A stretch of DNA of 64,000 nucleotides from Cytophagaceae bacterium. GTDB lineage: Bacteria; Bacteroidota; Bacteroidia; Cytophagales; Spirosomataceae. The notes under the pieces are model-generated. The model saw only the letters and a program-made list of their open reading frames with translations, was not told the origin of the DNA and searched no databases. Of the stretch, positions 35,253 to 43,686 are shown in pieces. Location: positions 372,001 through 436,000 of the forward strand of contig JADKIR010000004.1 in assembly GCA_016722655.1 (NCBI GenBank). The letters run 5' to 3'. A program made the translations under genes and the position numbers. Each line of letters begins with the position of its first letter. The stretch's first letter is position 1.

Positions 35253-36527
35253 TCCGGTTGCAATGGTCATTTTGCCACGCTCAGCGATTAGTTTTTCTCT
35301 GATTTTCAGCCTTCTGAAAACATCCAATGGGTCAATAGCGGCTCCGGTTCTAAGTCTTGATTCAGAAACCAAGGTTCTGACATCGGTGCGGTAAGCTCCC
35401 TGCAATATTTCCTGAGCTTTTACCACATCGTTGTCTTCACGTGCCTCCTCTAGTGCTATGGAATCAATCAAAAGTGACTGAGCATAAGAAATCATAATGG
35501 CTTCTACCGCTTGAAGCAAATCTTCCAACGGGTCTTTAACGTTATGACTGGCATCGATCATCCAACCAAATCCTGATCCTGCCTCAAAAGGGGCATTTCC
35601 GGGTTGTGAACCCTGGGTTAACTCATTGAATATCAAAAACAACTGATAAGGATTGATACTGCCCACGGTGAGGTCATCGTCGCCGTATTTTGAATCATTG
35701 AAATGAAAACCACCTAATTTACCCTCCATCATCAATAAACTTACGATTTGCTCAATATTGGCATTGGGTAAATGATGGCCCAAATCGACCAAAGTGTAAG
35801 CTTTAGGACCCAATTTTGAGGCATAAAGGTAAGATTGCCCCCAGTCGCCCACAGTCATGGAGTAGAAGTTGGGTTCAAAGGCTTTGTATTCCACAAACAT
35901 CTTCCAGTCCTCAGGCAGTGCTGCATATATTTCCTGAAGGCTTTCGAGTGTATTTTCAAAAGCTTTTCTAAAATTTAACTGACCCGGAAAACATGAACCA
36001 TCTGATAGCCAAACGGTTAATGACTTGGAACCTAAATCAATGCCATGCTTTATCACTTCAATATTATGCTCAATGGCTTGCTTTCTGATGGCTTTGTTGA
36101 CATTTTGCAATGAACCAAACTTATAGCTCAATTCCTGTCTGGCCTGATCCTGAAAAGTATTGGAATTGACAGCATCAAATGCCAGGCCATGTTGAGCGGC
36201 CAATGCCTGAATATCTTTGGGAGAGGTAGGAATATCCCAGGGAATATGTAGTGAAATGGCTCCAGAGCTGTTGTTTAGCTTATGCAAAAGACCCACGTCT
36301 TCGATTTTTTGCTCCAAACTTCCCGGCTCTCCCCCACCCGGAAAACGGCCAAATCTCGTACCTCCGGTACCTAAAGCCCAGGAAGGAATCGCCACCTGAA
36401 AGTCAATAAGTCTTTTGATGATTTCCTCGGCATTCGGGATTTCATTTTTTGCAAATTCAAAAAGTGCCTTATGCTTTGCCAGCTTTCCGGCATTTGATTT
36501 TTCTATTTCGGTTGATTGTAGTATCAT
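35247..36527 (-). CDS. rhaI: L-rhamnose isomerase (RhaI type)
   Basis: 426-residue TIM-barrel sugar isomerase that interconverts L-rhamnose and L-rhamnulose, the first step of rhamnose catabolism. Metal-site landmarks of the RhaI family: VEYKAFEPNFY (glutamate), LVDLGHHLPNANIEQ (aspartate and histidine), GGFHFNDSKYGDDDL (histidine and aspartates), and an N-terminal GTGGTRFGRFPGGGEPGS that covers the active site. It is the RhaI/Pseudomonas-type enzyme rather than the E. coli RhaA type. It lies 117 nt downstream of the aldolase/dehydrogenase gene on the same strand, so one transcript is likely. No rhamnulokinase gene is present in the window. Confidence 0.88.
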   Translation of the reverse strand: MILQSTEIEKSNAGKLAKHKALFEFAKNEIPNAEEIIKRLIDFQVAIPSWALGTGGTRFGRFPGGGEPGSLEQKIEDVGLLHKLNNSSGAISLHIPWDIPTSPKDIQALAAQHGLAFDAVNSNTFQDQARQELSYKFGSLQNVNKAIRKQAIEHNIEVIKHGIDLGSKSLTVWLSDGSCFPGQLNFRKAFENTLESLQEIYAALPEDWKMFVEYKAFEPNFYSMTVGDWGQSYLYASKLGPKAYTLVDLGHHLPNANIEQIVSLLMMEGKLGGFHFNDSKYGDDDLTVGSINPYQLFLIFNELTQGSQPGNAPFEAGSGFGWMIDASHNVKDPLEDLLQAVEAIMISYAQSLLIDSIALEEAREDNDVVKAQEILQGAYRTDVRTLVSESRLRTGAAIDPLDVFRRLKIREKLIAERGKMTIATGL

Positions 36528-36534
36528 AGTTTTA

Positions 36535-36570
36535 CCTCACCCCCTGCCCCTCTCCTGAGGAGAGGGGAGG
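36535..36570. repeat. GC-rich palindromic element (REP-like)
   Basis: CCTCACCCCCTG followed by the hairpin CCCCTCTCC-TGA-GGAGAGGGG (36547-36567, 9-bp perfect stem, 3-nt loop). Its base composition is far richer in G and C than the AT-rich spacer around it. It looks like the dispersed REP-type hairpins found in many bacterial genomes. It sits in the gap between the isomerase and aldolase genes. Confidence 0.55.
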
Positions 36571-36644
36571 AAGAATTTATTTATTCTTTTCTATTTTCTT
36601 TGTGTAATAAGAGATTAAAGTCCTCAAATTACAAAATAATAATC

Positions 36645-38747
36645 TTATCTATAAAATCCCATTGCAACGCCGCCATCTACGTTGAGGGCGTTGCCTGTAG
36701 ATTTATTGAGCAGTCCTCCCACAAAAGCGAAACAGGCATTGGCAATATCATCAGGAAGGATGATTTCGTTGAGCAAAGTCCTTTTTGCATAATAAGCCGG
36801 AAGTTCTTCTACAGTAATTCCATAAGCTTTGGCACGGCCTTCTGCCCAACCTCCTGCCCAGATATTGGAATCAGAAATGACAGCATCAGGGTTTACAGTA
36901 TTTACTCTGATTTTGTCAGCACCCAATTCTGCTGCCATCAAACGGGTTAAATGTGCCTGAGCGGCCTTTGCAGAACCGTAGCCTGGGTTATTAGGCCCGG
37001 CAACCACTGCATTTTTTGAAACAATATTTACGATATCTCCGCCAATTTTCTGCTTTTTCATAATAGCAATCCCTGCCTGAGAAACAATAAACTGGCCTTT
37101 TACCAAAATATCATAGAGTCTATCCCACTCCTCAAGGGTATGCTCTCCAATTGATTTAGAGATACTTATTCCGGCATTATTCACTACAATATCAACTCCA
37201 CCGAATGCCAGAACGGCGTTTTCAAAGGCCTCGAAAGCTGAATCCTTGTCGGTCACATTTAACACTGTAGATGACACCGCATCTTTTCCGAAAAGCTTCA
37301 AAAACTCTTCAGTGGCACCGTCCAGTCTTTCCTGGTTGATATCATTCAAAATCACGCAAGCTCCTTCTTCTGCAAATTTTTTAGCAATGGCCTTTCCAAT
37401 GCCACCGGCACTTCCGGTAATCAAAGCAATACGACCTGAAAGTGCTTTTGGCTTCGGCATACGCTGCAATTTGGCTTCTTCCAAAAGCCAATATTCGATA
37501 TCAAAAGCCTCCTGGCGTGGCAAGGCAGTATATTCTGAAATGGCCTCGGCACCCCGCATCACATTTACGGCATTGATATAATATTCCGAAGCCAGACGAG
37601 CCATGGTTTTATCTTTTGCAAAAGTAAACATACCCACACCCGGATACAGTATCACAACCGGATTGGGGTCACGCATGGCAGGCGAGTTGTGATGCTTGCA
37701 TGTGTCATAATAAGATTTATAACTTGTTCTATATTCCTCAAAAACGGAATCAAGATATGTTGAGTCTTCGATTTTTGCAGGATCCAAAACCAATGGGGCG
37801 ATTTTGGTCCGTAAAAAGTGGTCAGGACATGAAGTACCCAAAGGAGCCAGACGGTTGAGGTCATTGGAATTGATAAATTGCAAAACCCGCTCATCATCAG
37901 TAAAGTGGCCCACCATTTTTCGCTCGGAAGAACAATAGCCTCTCAAAATCGGAGCTATCGTGGCAGCTGTTGACTTTCTTGTTTTCTTATCCAAACTCTG
38001 GATTTTTGCCCCGCCAAAAACTGGTCTGGTTTTCCCAAGATTTTGCTCAAGATATTCGGCACATTTTTCAATTACCTCAAGTGTATTTATATAGCTATCA
38101 TATGCAGTATCACCCCAGGTAAATAAGCCATGAGAACCCAACACAATTCCTTTTAGCTTTATACCTTTTTCGGCAGCTCCGTTGAGACAAGCACTGAGTT
38201 TTAAGCCCAAATCAAAACCCGGTCTTTGCCAGCCAACCCAACCGATCTCACCATTTAAAAGCTCTTCTGTGATTTTTTGCCCATCTTTTGCAGCAGCTAT
38301 TGCGATCGCAGCATCGGGATGAAGGTGATCAATGTGCTTGAATGGTAAAAATCCATGCAGTGGTGTATCAATTGAAGGTGCTTTTGAGTCTAAATCAAAA
38401 ATACAATGATTGAAAAGACCCACCATTTCGTCTTCAAATTCGATGCCGCGATAGACATTTTCAAGCGACAGCAGCCTGTCCATATAAAGTGCTGCACAAC
38501 CTGATTTTTTCAATGTACCGATATCACCGCCCGAACCCTTGATCCACATCACTTCGGTTTCGAAACCTGTAAGTGGGTCTTTATCAGTAATTTTAACCGA
38601 TGTGTTACCTCCACCATAGTTGGTCAGGCGTAGGTCTGCCCCTAACATATTGGATCTATATATAAAAAGGGCGACCTCATCACCGGCCAGTTCGGCGGCT
38701 TTGCCTTCATCCCATAAATAACTTACATGTTTATACTGTTTTAACAT
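36645..38747 (-). CDS. Bifunctional rhamnulose-1-phosphate aldolase / alcohol (lactaldehyde) dehydrogenase
   Basis: 700 residues combining two enzymes, an arrangement known as a RhaD aldolase-ADH fusion. The front (about 1-430) is a class II aldolase domain: metal-binding histidines in HGFLPFKHIDHLHPDAAI and GSHGLFTWGDTAYDS, and phosphate/zinc-site context NYGGGNTSVK. It cleaves L-rhamnulose-1-phosphate to dihydroxyacetone phosphate and L-lactaldehyde. The back (about 440-700) is a short-chain dehydrogenase: TGSAGGIGKAIAKKF (NAD-binding), VVNNAGIS, and the catalytic Ser-Tyr-Lys with NPGYGSAKAAQ. It is expected to oxidise or reduce lactaldehyde. Upstream spacer (38748-38974, 227 bases) must hold the promoter, but I see no clean TAnnTTTG there. 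Confidence 0.9.
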   Translation of the reverse strand: MLKQYKHVSYLWDEGKAAELAGDEVALFIYRSNMLGADLRLTNYGGGNTSVKITDKDPLTGFETEVMWIKGSGGDIGTLKKSGCAALYMDRLLSLENVYRGIEFEDEMVGLFNHCIFDLDSKAPSIDTPLHGFLPFKHIDHLHPDAAIAIAAAKDGQKITEELLNGEIGWVGWQRPGFDLGLKLSACLNGAAEKGIKLKGIVLGSHGLFTWGDTAYDSYINTLEVIEKCAEYLEQNLGKTRPVFGGAKIQSLDKKTRKSTAATIAPILRGYCSSERKMVGHFTDDERVLQFINSNDLNRLAPLGTSCPDHFLRTKIAPLVLDPAKIEDSTYLDSVFEEYRTSYKSYYDTCKHHNSPAMRDPNPVVILYPGVGMFTFAKDKTMARLASEYYINAVNVMRGAEAISEYTALPRQEAFDIEYWLLEEAKLQRMPKPKALSGRIALITGSAGGIGKAIAKKFAEEGACVILNDINQERLDGATEEFLKLFGKDAVSSTVLNVTDKDSAFEAFENAVLAFGGVDIVVNNAGISISKSIGEHTLEEWDRLYDILVKGQFIVSQAGIAIMKKQKIGGDIVNIVSKNAVVAGPNNPGYGSAKAAQAHLTRLMAAELGADKIRVNTVNPDAVISDSNIWAGGWAEGRAKAYGITVEELPAYYAKRTLLNEIILPDDIANACFAFVGGLLNKSTGNALNVDGGVAMGFYR

Positions 38748-38974
38748 CTCTTTTTATTTGACAATATTTAAGGTAAAAATAAAAGTTTGCGGGGCCGAGA
38801 CTGTCCTTTACTGTGCTGTCAAGGGGAAAAAATTAGTAGTAAAGGATTAATATTTAACTGATTTATTTACAATTTATAAATACAAAAATACCCTGATATT
38901 TATTTTGATTTTTTAAAAAAAACTGATAAAAGCCTTTTATTTATCGGCGAAAAAAATCAATCTTTACTTTTGTT

Positions 38975-39047
<73 letters not shown>

Positions 39048-39049
39048 CA

Positions 39050-39077
39050 AAAAAAGCCGACAATAGCCGGCTTTTTT
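39050..39077. terminator. Bidirectional terminator of tRNA-Thr and the M28 peptidase gene
   Basis: AAAAAAGCCG (39050-39059) pairs with CGGCTTTTTT (39068-39077), loop of 8 nt, T-tract on either strand. It starts 3 nt after the tRNA and lies 26 nt beyond the stop of the convergent peptidase gene. Confidence 0.8.
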
Positions 39078-39103
39078 CTATAAAAATCACATTACTGTAC
39101 TTT

Positions 39104-40636
39104 TTATTTTTTTCTGGGAAGTTTTTCCGGCCTTACCGAAGCATTATATACAAATGCTGCAACAATGGTAGCGGCTTGCTTCAGGTCATCCTCCAAAAGG
39201 TGATCGAAAGTATCAATGTTGGTATGATGCGTACGGGTATTGTATTCGATCTGGTCCTGGATAAACTGAAAGCCCGGAAGGCCAATTCTATCAAAAGCCA
39301 GGTGGTCAGTTCCTCCTGTATTTCTGATTGTAAGGGTTTTGGCTTCCAAATCAGCAAAAGGTTCCAGCCATTTAGTGAAAATAGACCGGCATTCTTCATT
39401 TCCCTGCAAATAGACACCTCTGATTTTTCCGGTACCATTGTCAACATTAAAATACCCTGCAATCTTGTCACCTTCAGCGTTAGGTTTCATGGTAGTGGTA
39501 TCAGTGAGGTGATTTTTTACATAGTTTCTGGAACCGTGTAAACCCTGTTCCTCGGCACTCCAAAGAGCAATGCGAATGGTCCTTTTGGGCTTAAGTCCGG
39601 AAGCTTTAAGAATTCTTACGGCTTCCATCATAACGGCCGAACCGGCTGCGTTGTCTGTTGCCCCGGTGCCTGTATGCCAGGAATCAAGATGGGCTCCCAG
39701 CATTACAACTTCATCTTTTAATTTAGGGTCAGAACCCGGAATCTCTGCCAGGACATTGTACCCTTTTAAATCATCTGAATAAAATTTCGTTTTCACATCC
39801 AAGTCAAGCTTAACAGGAATACCGGCTTTGGCCAATCTGCACAATGTCAGATAATCTTCAGCTGCAAGAGCTATATCCAAGAGGTTTTCAGGGTCTTTCG
39901 GCTTGTAAGAACCTCCGCCGGTAACAAATACTGTCCCGTCTTTTCCGAGTGGATTCATGCTAAAAAATGCTATCGCACCGTCTTTTACTGCCATTTCTTT
40001 GGTTTTGTTGGACAAATAACTGGCTTTTCGCATGGCTGCAATCATGTTTCTGAAAGTGGTATCTCTCTGGTTTGTAGCTTCGGGTTTGGCATTAACCATT
40101 TCTTCCAACTCTTTTTCGGTAAATCTTTTTGCATCAGGACCAAATGAGAGTTTGATTTTATCATTTTTATAAAGCAAAATAACTTTATTTTTCATTTTCC
40201 CTTTGTATTGTTCCAATGCAGTAGTGTCGGTCTCGTCAACTAATAGGACTTCGGCCTGGACTAATCCTTTGGTGCCACCTGTCCAAACTTTTGGCAGAGC
40301 GATTAAAGGACGGTAATACGGTGCAGTCATAGCAATATAGCTTTTTTGCAATTCCCAGCCTTTACCAAAATCACCCCAGGCTTCGAGACGTGAATCGTTC
40401 AGGCCAAATTCCGTGAGTTTGTTTTTGGCATAATTGGCGGCTTTCATGAAGCCTGGTGATCCCTGAAGGCGAGGGCCGTTGGCATCGGTCAGATAAAAAG
40501 CGATGTCCATCACTTTTGAGTTTTCGAGGCCTTCTTTTCTGATTTTTTTAATGGCTTCCATGTCAACATCCTCAGATTGAGCTTTGAGGGACAATGAAAC
40601 CGCGGAAAAAAGAATTACAAATAGAAATTTTTTCAT
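39104..40636 (-). CDS. M28 family metallopeptidase with PA-domain insert
   Basis: 510 residues. A signal peptide (ending LSLKAQ at about residue 20) exports it to the periplasm or surface. A protease-associated domain (about 100-280) precedes the M28 zinc-peptidase core: AHLDSWHTGTGATDNAAG (first His and bridging Asp), LWSAEEQGLHGS (the general-base Glu pair), FNVDNGTGK (Asp), and the late THHTNIDTFDHL (final His ligand). All metal-ligand motifs are intact, so it should be an active aminopeptidase-like or carboxypeptidase-like enzyme. No T9SS C-terminal domain is visible. Monocistronic: tRNA terminator behind, 405-base spacer ahead. Confidence 0.9.
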   Translation of the reverse strand: MKKFLFVILFSAVSLSLKAQSEDVDMEAIKKIRKEGLENSKVMDIAFYLTDANGPRLQGSPGFMKAANYAKNKLTEFGLNDSRLEAWGDFGKGWELQKSYIAMTAPYYRPLIALPKVWTGGTKGLVQAEVLLVDETDTTALEQYKGKMKNKVILLYKNDKIKLSFGPDAKRFTEKELEEMVNAKPEATNQRDTTFRNMIAAMRKASYLSNKTKEMAVKDGAIAFFSMNPLGKDGTVFVTGGGSYKPKDPENLLDIALAAEDYLTLCRLAKAGIPVKLDLDVKTKFYSDDLKGYNVLAEIPGSDPKLKDEVVMLGAHLDSWHTGTGATDNAAGSAVMMEAVRILKASGLKPKRTIRIALWSAEEQGLHGSRNYVKNHLTDTTTMKPNAEGDKIAGYFNVDNGTGKIRGVYLQGNEECRSIFTKWLEPFADLEAKTLTIRNTGGTDHLAFDRIGLPGFQFIQDQIEYNTRTHHTNIDTFDHLLEDDLKQAATIVAAFVYNASVRPEKLPRKK

Positions 40637-41041
40637 AGTTTTTTGATGCTTTAGTTAGAGTTTAGCAATGAAATTAAGAAACTATTTTGAAATTAAGGTT
40701 TAGTTGGGATAAAAGTTGAAAATTGTAAGATAAATGAAGGGTTTTCGAGGATATATATGCATTATGATTTAATGTTTAATGGGTTAGAAAATCAAAAAAT
40801 GATAAAGGATTAGTTTCAGATGGAAAACGATGATAATCTGAAAAGTTGACGAATAATGAATTAAAAATATTACAATGAACAGGTGAGTTTCGCGTGAGGG
40901 GGTGAGCCATTGTTTGAGCTCTTTGGGTGGACTGCCGCATGGCGGACACGCAAAAGCGAGTGGTGAACACCCGACCCCATCAAAAAAGCTGAGAGGCTTT
41001 TTTGATGGGGGCACGCCCTGATAATTTATCTATTTGTGTTT
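40637..41041. other. 405-base spacer upstream of the M28 peptidase gene
   Basis: Between the minus-strand peptidase and glucoamylase-like genes. The left half is AT-rich and should hold the peptidase promoter. The right part (about 40885-41010) is a more GC-rich, hairpin-bearing block described separately. The short open frames here have no protein character. Confidence 0.5.
40885..41010. repeat. Probable dispersed intergenic repeat with a 15-bp hairpin
   Basis: Block of higher GC content ending in a perfect inverted repeat: CCCCATCAAAAAAGC (40975-40989), 6-nt loop, GCTTTTTTGATGGGG (40996-41010). Conceptual translation on the minus strand gives CPPCGSPPKELKQWLTP, a string I associate with spurious hypothetical proteins in many Bacteroidota genomes; that implies a repeated DNA element rather than a gene. 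It may also terminate the glucoamylase-like gene, whose stop is 31 nt away. Confidence 0.4.
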
Positions 41042-42688
41042 TTAAAATTTAAAACCTAGTTTTTTTAGTCCTGCCTGTACATCGGGGTCTTTCATGGTGA
41101 GTTTCCATAAAAGGCCTGTGCGGTGGTTTTCGATCATTCCGATAATTGGACCCTGGTCGATAGCTAAAAACGATGTGGCATACCACCCACGATCCAGGCT
41201 AAAGGCATCAATGAAGCCGTGGTTTTTCCAGAGTTTATCTCCAAGTTTGAAATAAAAGAAACGCATTGCGTCCATTGACTCAGCCGGGGTAAAGGGAATT
41301 GAAGACAAGGCAGCTGTGGGAGTGATCACGCCAAGGTCGTTGGTGGGACTATGGGCAGAGTAACCATTGTAGGTGTCGGAAGCGGTAAGTCCCCAGCAGT
41401 CTTTGCTGTATCCCAGATATTTTTTAGGATTTTCAATGCAATATGCCCGGTTTATCAGAGAATGATTTCGTGTCTGCTCGGCATAATTGGCGTAGGAATC
41501 AGTAAGATTTCGGGGGTCAATGCCAAGAAATGTATATTGTTCAAAAAATAGTGGTCCACCGAGGTTTTCGCCGAGCGGAAGTTTATAACCGTAGAAGGTT
41601 TTACCGTTTTTTTGTGCACCTGAGCGTGCCCAACCCTGGTCATAAACGTCTTTGGAAATAGCATGCGTGGGTGATGCAGCGGCAAGGATATAGGTAATGA
41701 GGGCTTCGTTCCAGCCATGAATCTGGTGGTTCATTTGCCATCCGTAATTTGGTGACCAATGCCAATAGAGTACTTTTTGACCGTTTTGAGTGTGCCAGTC
41801 CCATTCTACAGCTTCCCAAAGTTGAGTTATTTGTTTTCTTAGCAGGTTTTCTTTTTCAGAATTTTGATCAAAATATTGTCTGGTAGCTAATAATCCCATC
41901 ATAAGATAGGAGGTTTCGACCAGGTCGGCACCGTTATCTTTTGAACTAAACGGAACGGTAACCCCTGTGGCACCGTTGAGCCAATGCGGAAAAACGCCAT
42001 GAAACTTTTCGGCTTTATTGATAAGAAAATCTGTGATTTTTAGCATTCGATCGAGTCCTTCCTGCCTCGAAATAAAGTTACGATCGATGGCTACCGGAAT
42101 GGCCAATATGCCGAATCCCGAGCCACCGGAAGTGATGATATCACCGGAGGTGTCGCGTTCACGGGCAAGACCTGATACCGGATGACCAAAGTCCCAGAAA
42201 TATTTAAATGTTTGTTTTTGAACCAAAGTCAACAATTCTTCATCTGAAATCCGGGGAAATTTGTCGGTGGAGTCCATCAGGGTTGTAAAATTAACCTGAA
42301 TGCCCGACTGTAACTGTTCATTTTTACTGGATTTCACAGTTTGATTTAACTCCAAACTGTATTTTGATAAATTCTTTAGTGGATTTTGTGGGGTGAAAAC
42401 AGCCGAGCTATCATTTTTTATTAATTGAAAATTGGTTTTAACGGTTTCTTTGGTTGCAAAATTGGTTAGAATCAATGAGTTATCGAGTGAACTTGGCTGA
42501 AGTTTTGAGGAAAAGTTAATGGTTATTTTGGGATTAGCAGAAATATTTTGAAGGGTGTTGTTCGATGTGTTCAGCCCATCAATCAGGACTGACTTAACCT
42601 CTAAAAATGTTACCGGTGTTGGGCTGGCGTTTTTACAGGAAGACAATAGGGACATGCTCAGGATGAAAATCCTTAATAGTAAGCTCAT
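41042..42688 (-). CDS. Glucoamylase-like lipoprotein (possible GH144-type beta-1,2-glucanase)
   Basis: 548 residues. Lipoprotein signal (MSLLLRIFILSMSLLSSC, with the lipobox Cys at about 18), an Ig-like N-terminal domain (about 30-145), then an (alpha/alpha)6-barrel domain of the Glycoamylase family. Landmarks: TFKYFWDFGHPVSGLARER, TSGGSGFGILAI, the acidic/aromatic WHWSPNYGWQMNHQIHGWNE, FFEQYTFLGIDPR, and NDLGVITPTAALSS. In characterised Bacteroidota enzymes this fold includes endo-beta-1,2-glucanases (GH144). The name 'glucoamylase' should not be taken as starch activity. I chose the ATG at 42688 because it begins a correct lipoprotein signal; the longer frame begins at 42769 inside a terminator hairpin. 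It lies behind the SusCD-LamG genes. Confidence 0.72.
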   Translation of the reverse strand: MSLLLRIFILSMSLLSSCKNASPTPVTFLEVKSVLIDGLNTSNNTLQNISANPKITINFSSKLQPSSLDNSLILTNFATKETVKTNFQLIKNDSSAVFTPQNPLKNLSKYSLELNQTVKSSKNEQLQSGIQVNFTTLMDSTDKFPRISDEELLTLVQKQTFKYFWDFGHPVSGLARERDTSGDIITSGGSGFGILAIPVAIDRNFISRQEGLDRMLKITDFLINKAEKFHGVFPHWLNGATGVTVPFSSKDNGADLVETSYLMMGLLATRQYFDQNSEKENLLRKQITQLWEAVEWDWHTQNGQKVLYWHWSPNYGWQMNHQIHGWNEALITYILAAASPTHAISKDVYDQGWARSGAQKNGKTFYGYKLPLGENLGGPLFFEQYTFLGIDPRNLTDSYANYAEQTRNHSLINRAYCIENPKKYLGYSKDCWGLTASDTYNGYSAHSPTNDLGVITPTAALSSIPFTPAESMDAMRFFYFKLGDKLWKNHGFIDAFSLDRGWYATSFLAIDQGPIIGMIENHRTGLLWKLTMKDPDVQAGLKKLGFKF

Positions 42689-42740
42689 GATAAATGATGG
42701 GTAAAATACAGGGAGAAGAAAAAAAGGATTTTTTGAAAAA

Positions 42741-42773
42741 CAGAGTAAATGCCTGATTGAGGCATTCACTCTG
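42741..42773 (-). terminator. Hairpin terminator after the SusC-SusD-LamG genes
   Basis: CAGAGTAAATGCCT (42741-42754) pairs with AGGCATTCACTCTG (42760-42773) with one mismatch. Five-nt loop, T-rich tract following on the minus strand. It lies 18 nt beyond the LamG stop and just ahead of the glucoamylase-like start, so it may lower rather than abolish read-through. Confidence 0.6.
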
Positions 42774-42791
42774 AATTAAAACCGGATGAAA

Positions 42792-43637
42792 TTATCTTCC
42801 GGCCATTTCCAATTGATACAATGCACTGATGTCGGCATCAGAAAGAGCTTTGTTGAAAACTCTGATTTCGTCCATAGAGCCGGTCATTGCTTTTTGCCAC
42901 GATTCAGGATTTCCTGCAACTACAGAACCCCATGTACCGATGATTGCTTTGGTTGGAGTTGTGAAGTTCAAAGGACCGGTGGTTCCTCTGGCTTCCCACT
43001 CAGGGTTAGAAATTTTCACTCCGTTGGCATAAACTTTAAACATAGATGTAGCACCATCCCAGGTCATTACAACATGTGCCCATTTTCCGCCAATTTTCGC
43101 AGCCTGAACACCACCTTTAGTAGGTTCATTACGCGAATCTTGCCATGAATCGTTACCGTTTACTTTAGTAACTACCAAACCTTTTACCACCATGGTATCT
43201 GAAGTAGCTTTTTTCCAGCCTGTTTCAGCCATTAGGTTGATATTGCCGGCCCATTCGTTAGGACGTGACAAAGAGAAGAAACATGCAGGTGAGCTACCGT
43301 TGTTAGAAACGTTAACCCAGGCACTTACTGTTACATTTGGAAGACTATTCAAAGCTGTAATGGCATCAAAAGCCATATATCCATCTGCGAAAGTAACTCC
43401 TTTGCCTTTTACTCCTGTACCAAATGTAGCATTGATTGATTTGGTAGGCATTGCACTTGATTTTGCTTCCTTTCCAGTGCCTTCCATATCCCAATAAGCA
43501 ACAAGGTTGGCAGAACCTACCTCAGAAGCACTATTGTAACCACCAATGGGCGGAAGAGCTTCTTCTTCCTTACAGGCCATAAAAGTAACGCCCATCATAG
43601 CGGCGATAACACTTAGTTTTAAAACTTGTTTTCTCAT
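42792..43637 (-). CDS. LamG-domain lipoprotein, probable surface glycan-binding protein
   Basis: 281 residues. Lipoprotein signal with lipobox TFMAC (Cys at about 21) followed by acidic residues, often seen on surface-exposed lipoproteins of this phylum. One LamG/concanavalin-like jelly-roll domain spans about 45-275: LVAYWDMEGTGKEA, GKGVTFADGYMAFDA, VTVSAWVNVSNNG, KWAHVVMTWDGATSMFKVYANG, and MDEIRVFNKALSDADISALYQLE. Such proteins, encoded after SusD, usually bind the target glycan at the cell surface. It follows SusD after 49 nt and is followed by a terminator. Confidence 0.8.
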   Translation of the reverse strand: MRKQVLKLSVIAAMMGVTFMACKEEEALPPIGGYNSASEVGSANLVAYWDMEGTGKEAKSSAMPTKSINATFGTGVKGKGVTFADGYMAFDAITALNSLPNVTVSAWVNVSNNGSSPACFFSLSRPNEWAGNINLMAETGWKKATSDTMVVKGLVVTKVNGNDSWQDSRNEPTKGGVQAAKIGGKWAHVVMTWDGATSMFKVYANGVKISNPEWEARGTTGPLNFTTPTKAIIGTWGSVVAGNPESWQKAMTGSMDEIRVFNKALSDADISALYQLEMAGR

Positions 43638-43686
43638 AGAAATTTGAATTTTGTGATTTGAAAAAAATTACCAGTATTTAGATTAA

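Noticed and set aside
36600..36950. 116-residue plus-strand frame opposite the aldolase gene
   Set aside because: Shadow of the SDR domain coding strand; no start context or family features.
38748..38974. Integrated element at tRNA-Thr
   Set aside because: No integrase, no direct repeat of the tRNA 3' end and normal metabolic genes on both sides.
40776..41014. Two overlapping 64- and 76-residue frames on the minus strand
   Set aside because: They translate a probable dispersed repeat with hairpin; similar strings appear as spurious proteins.
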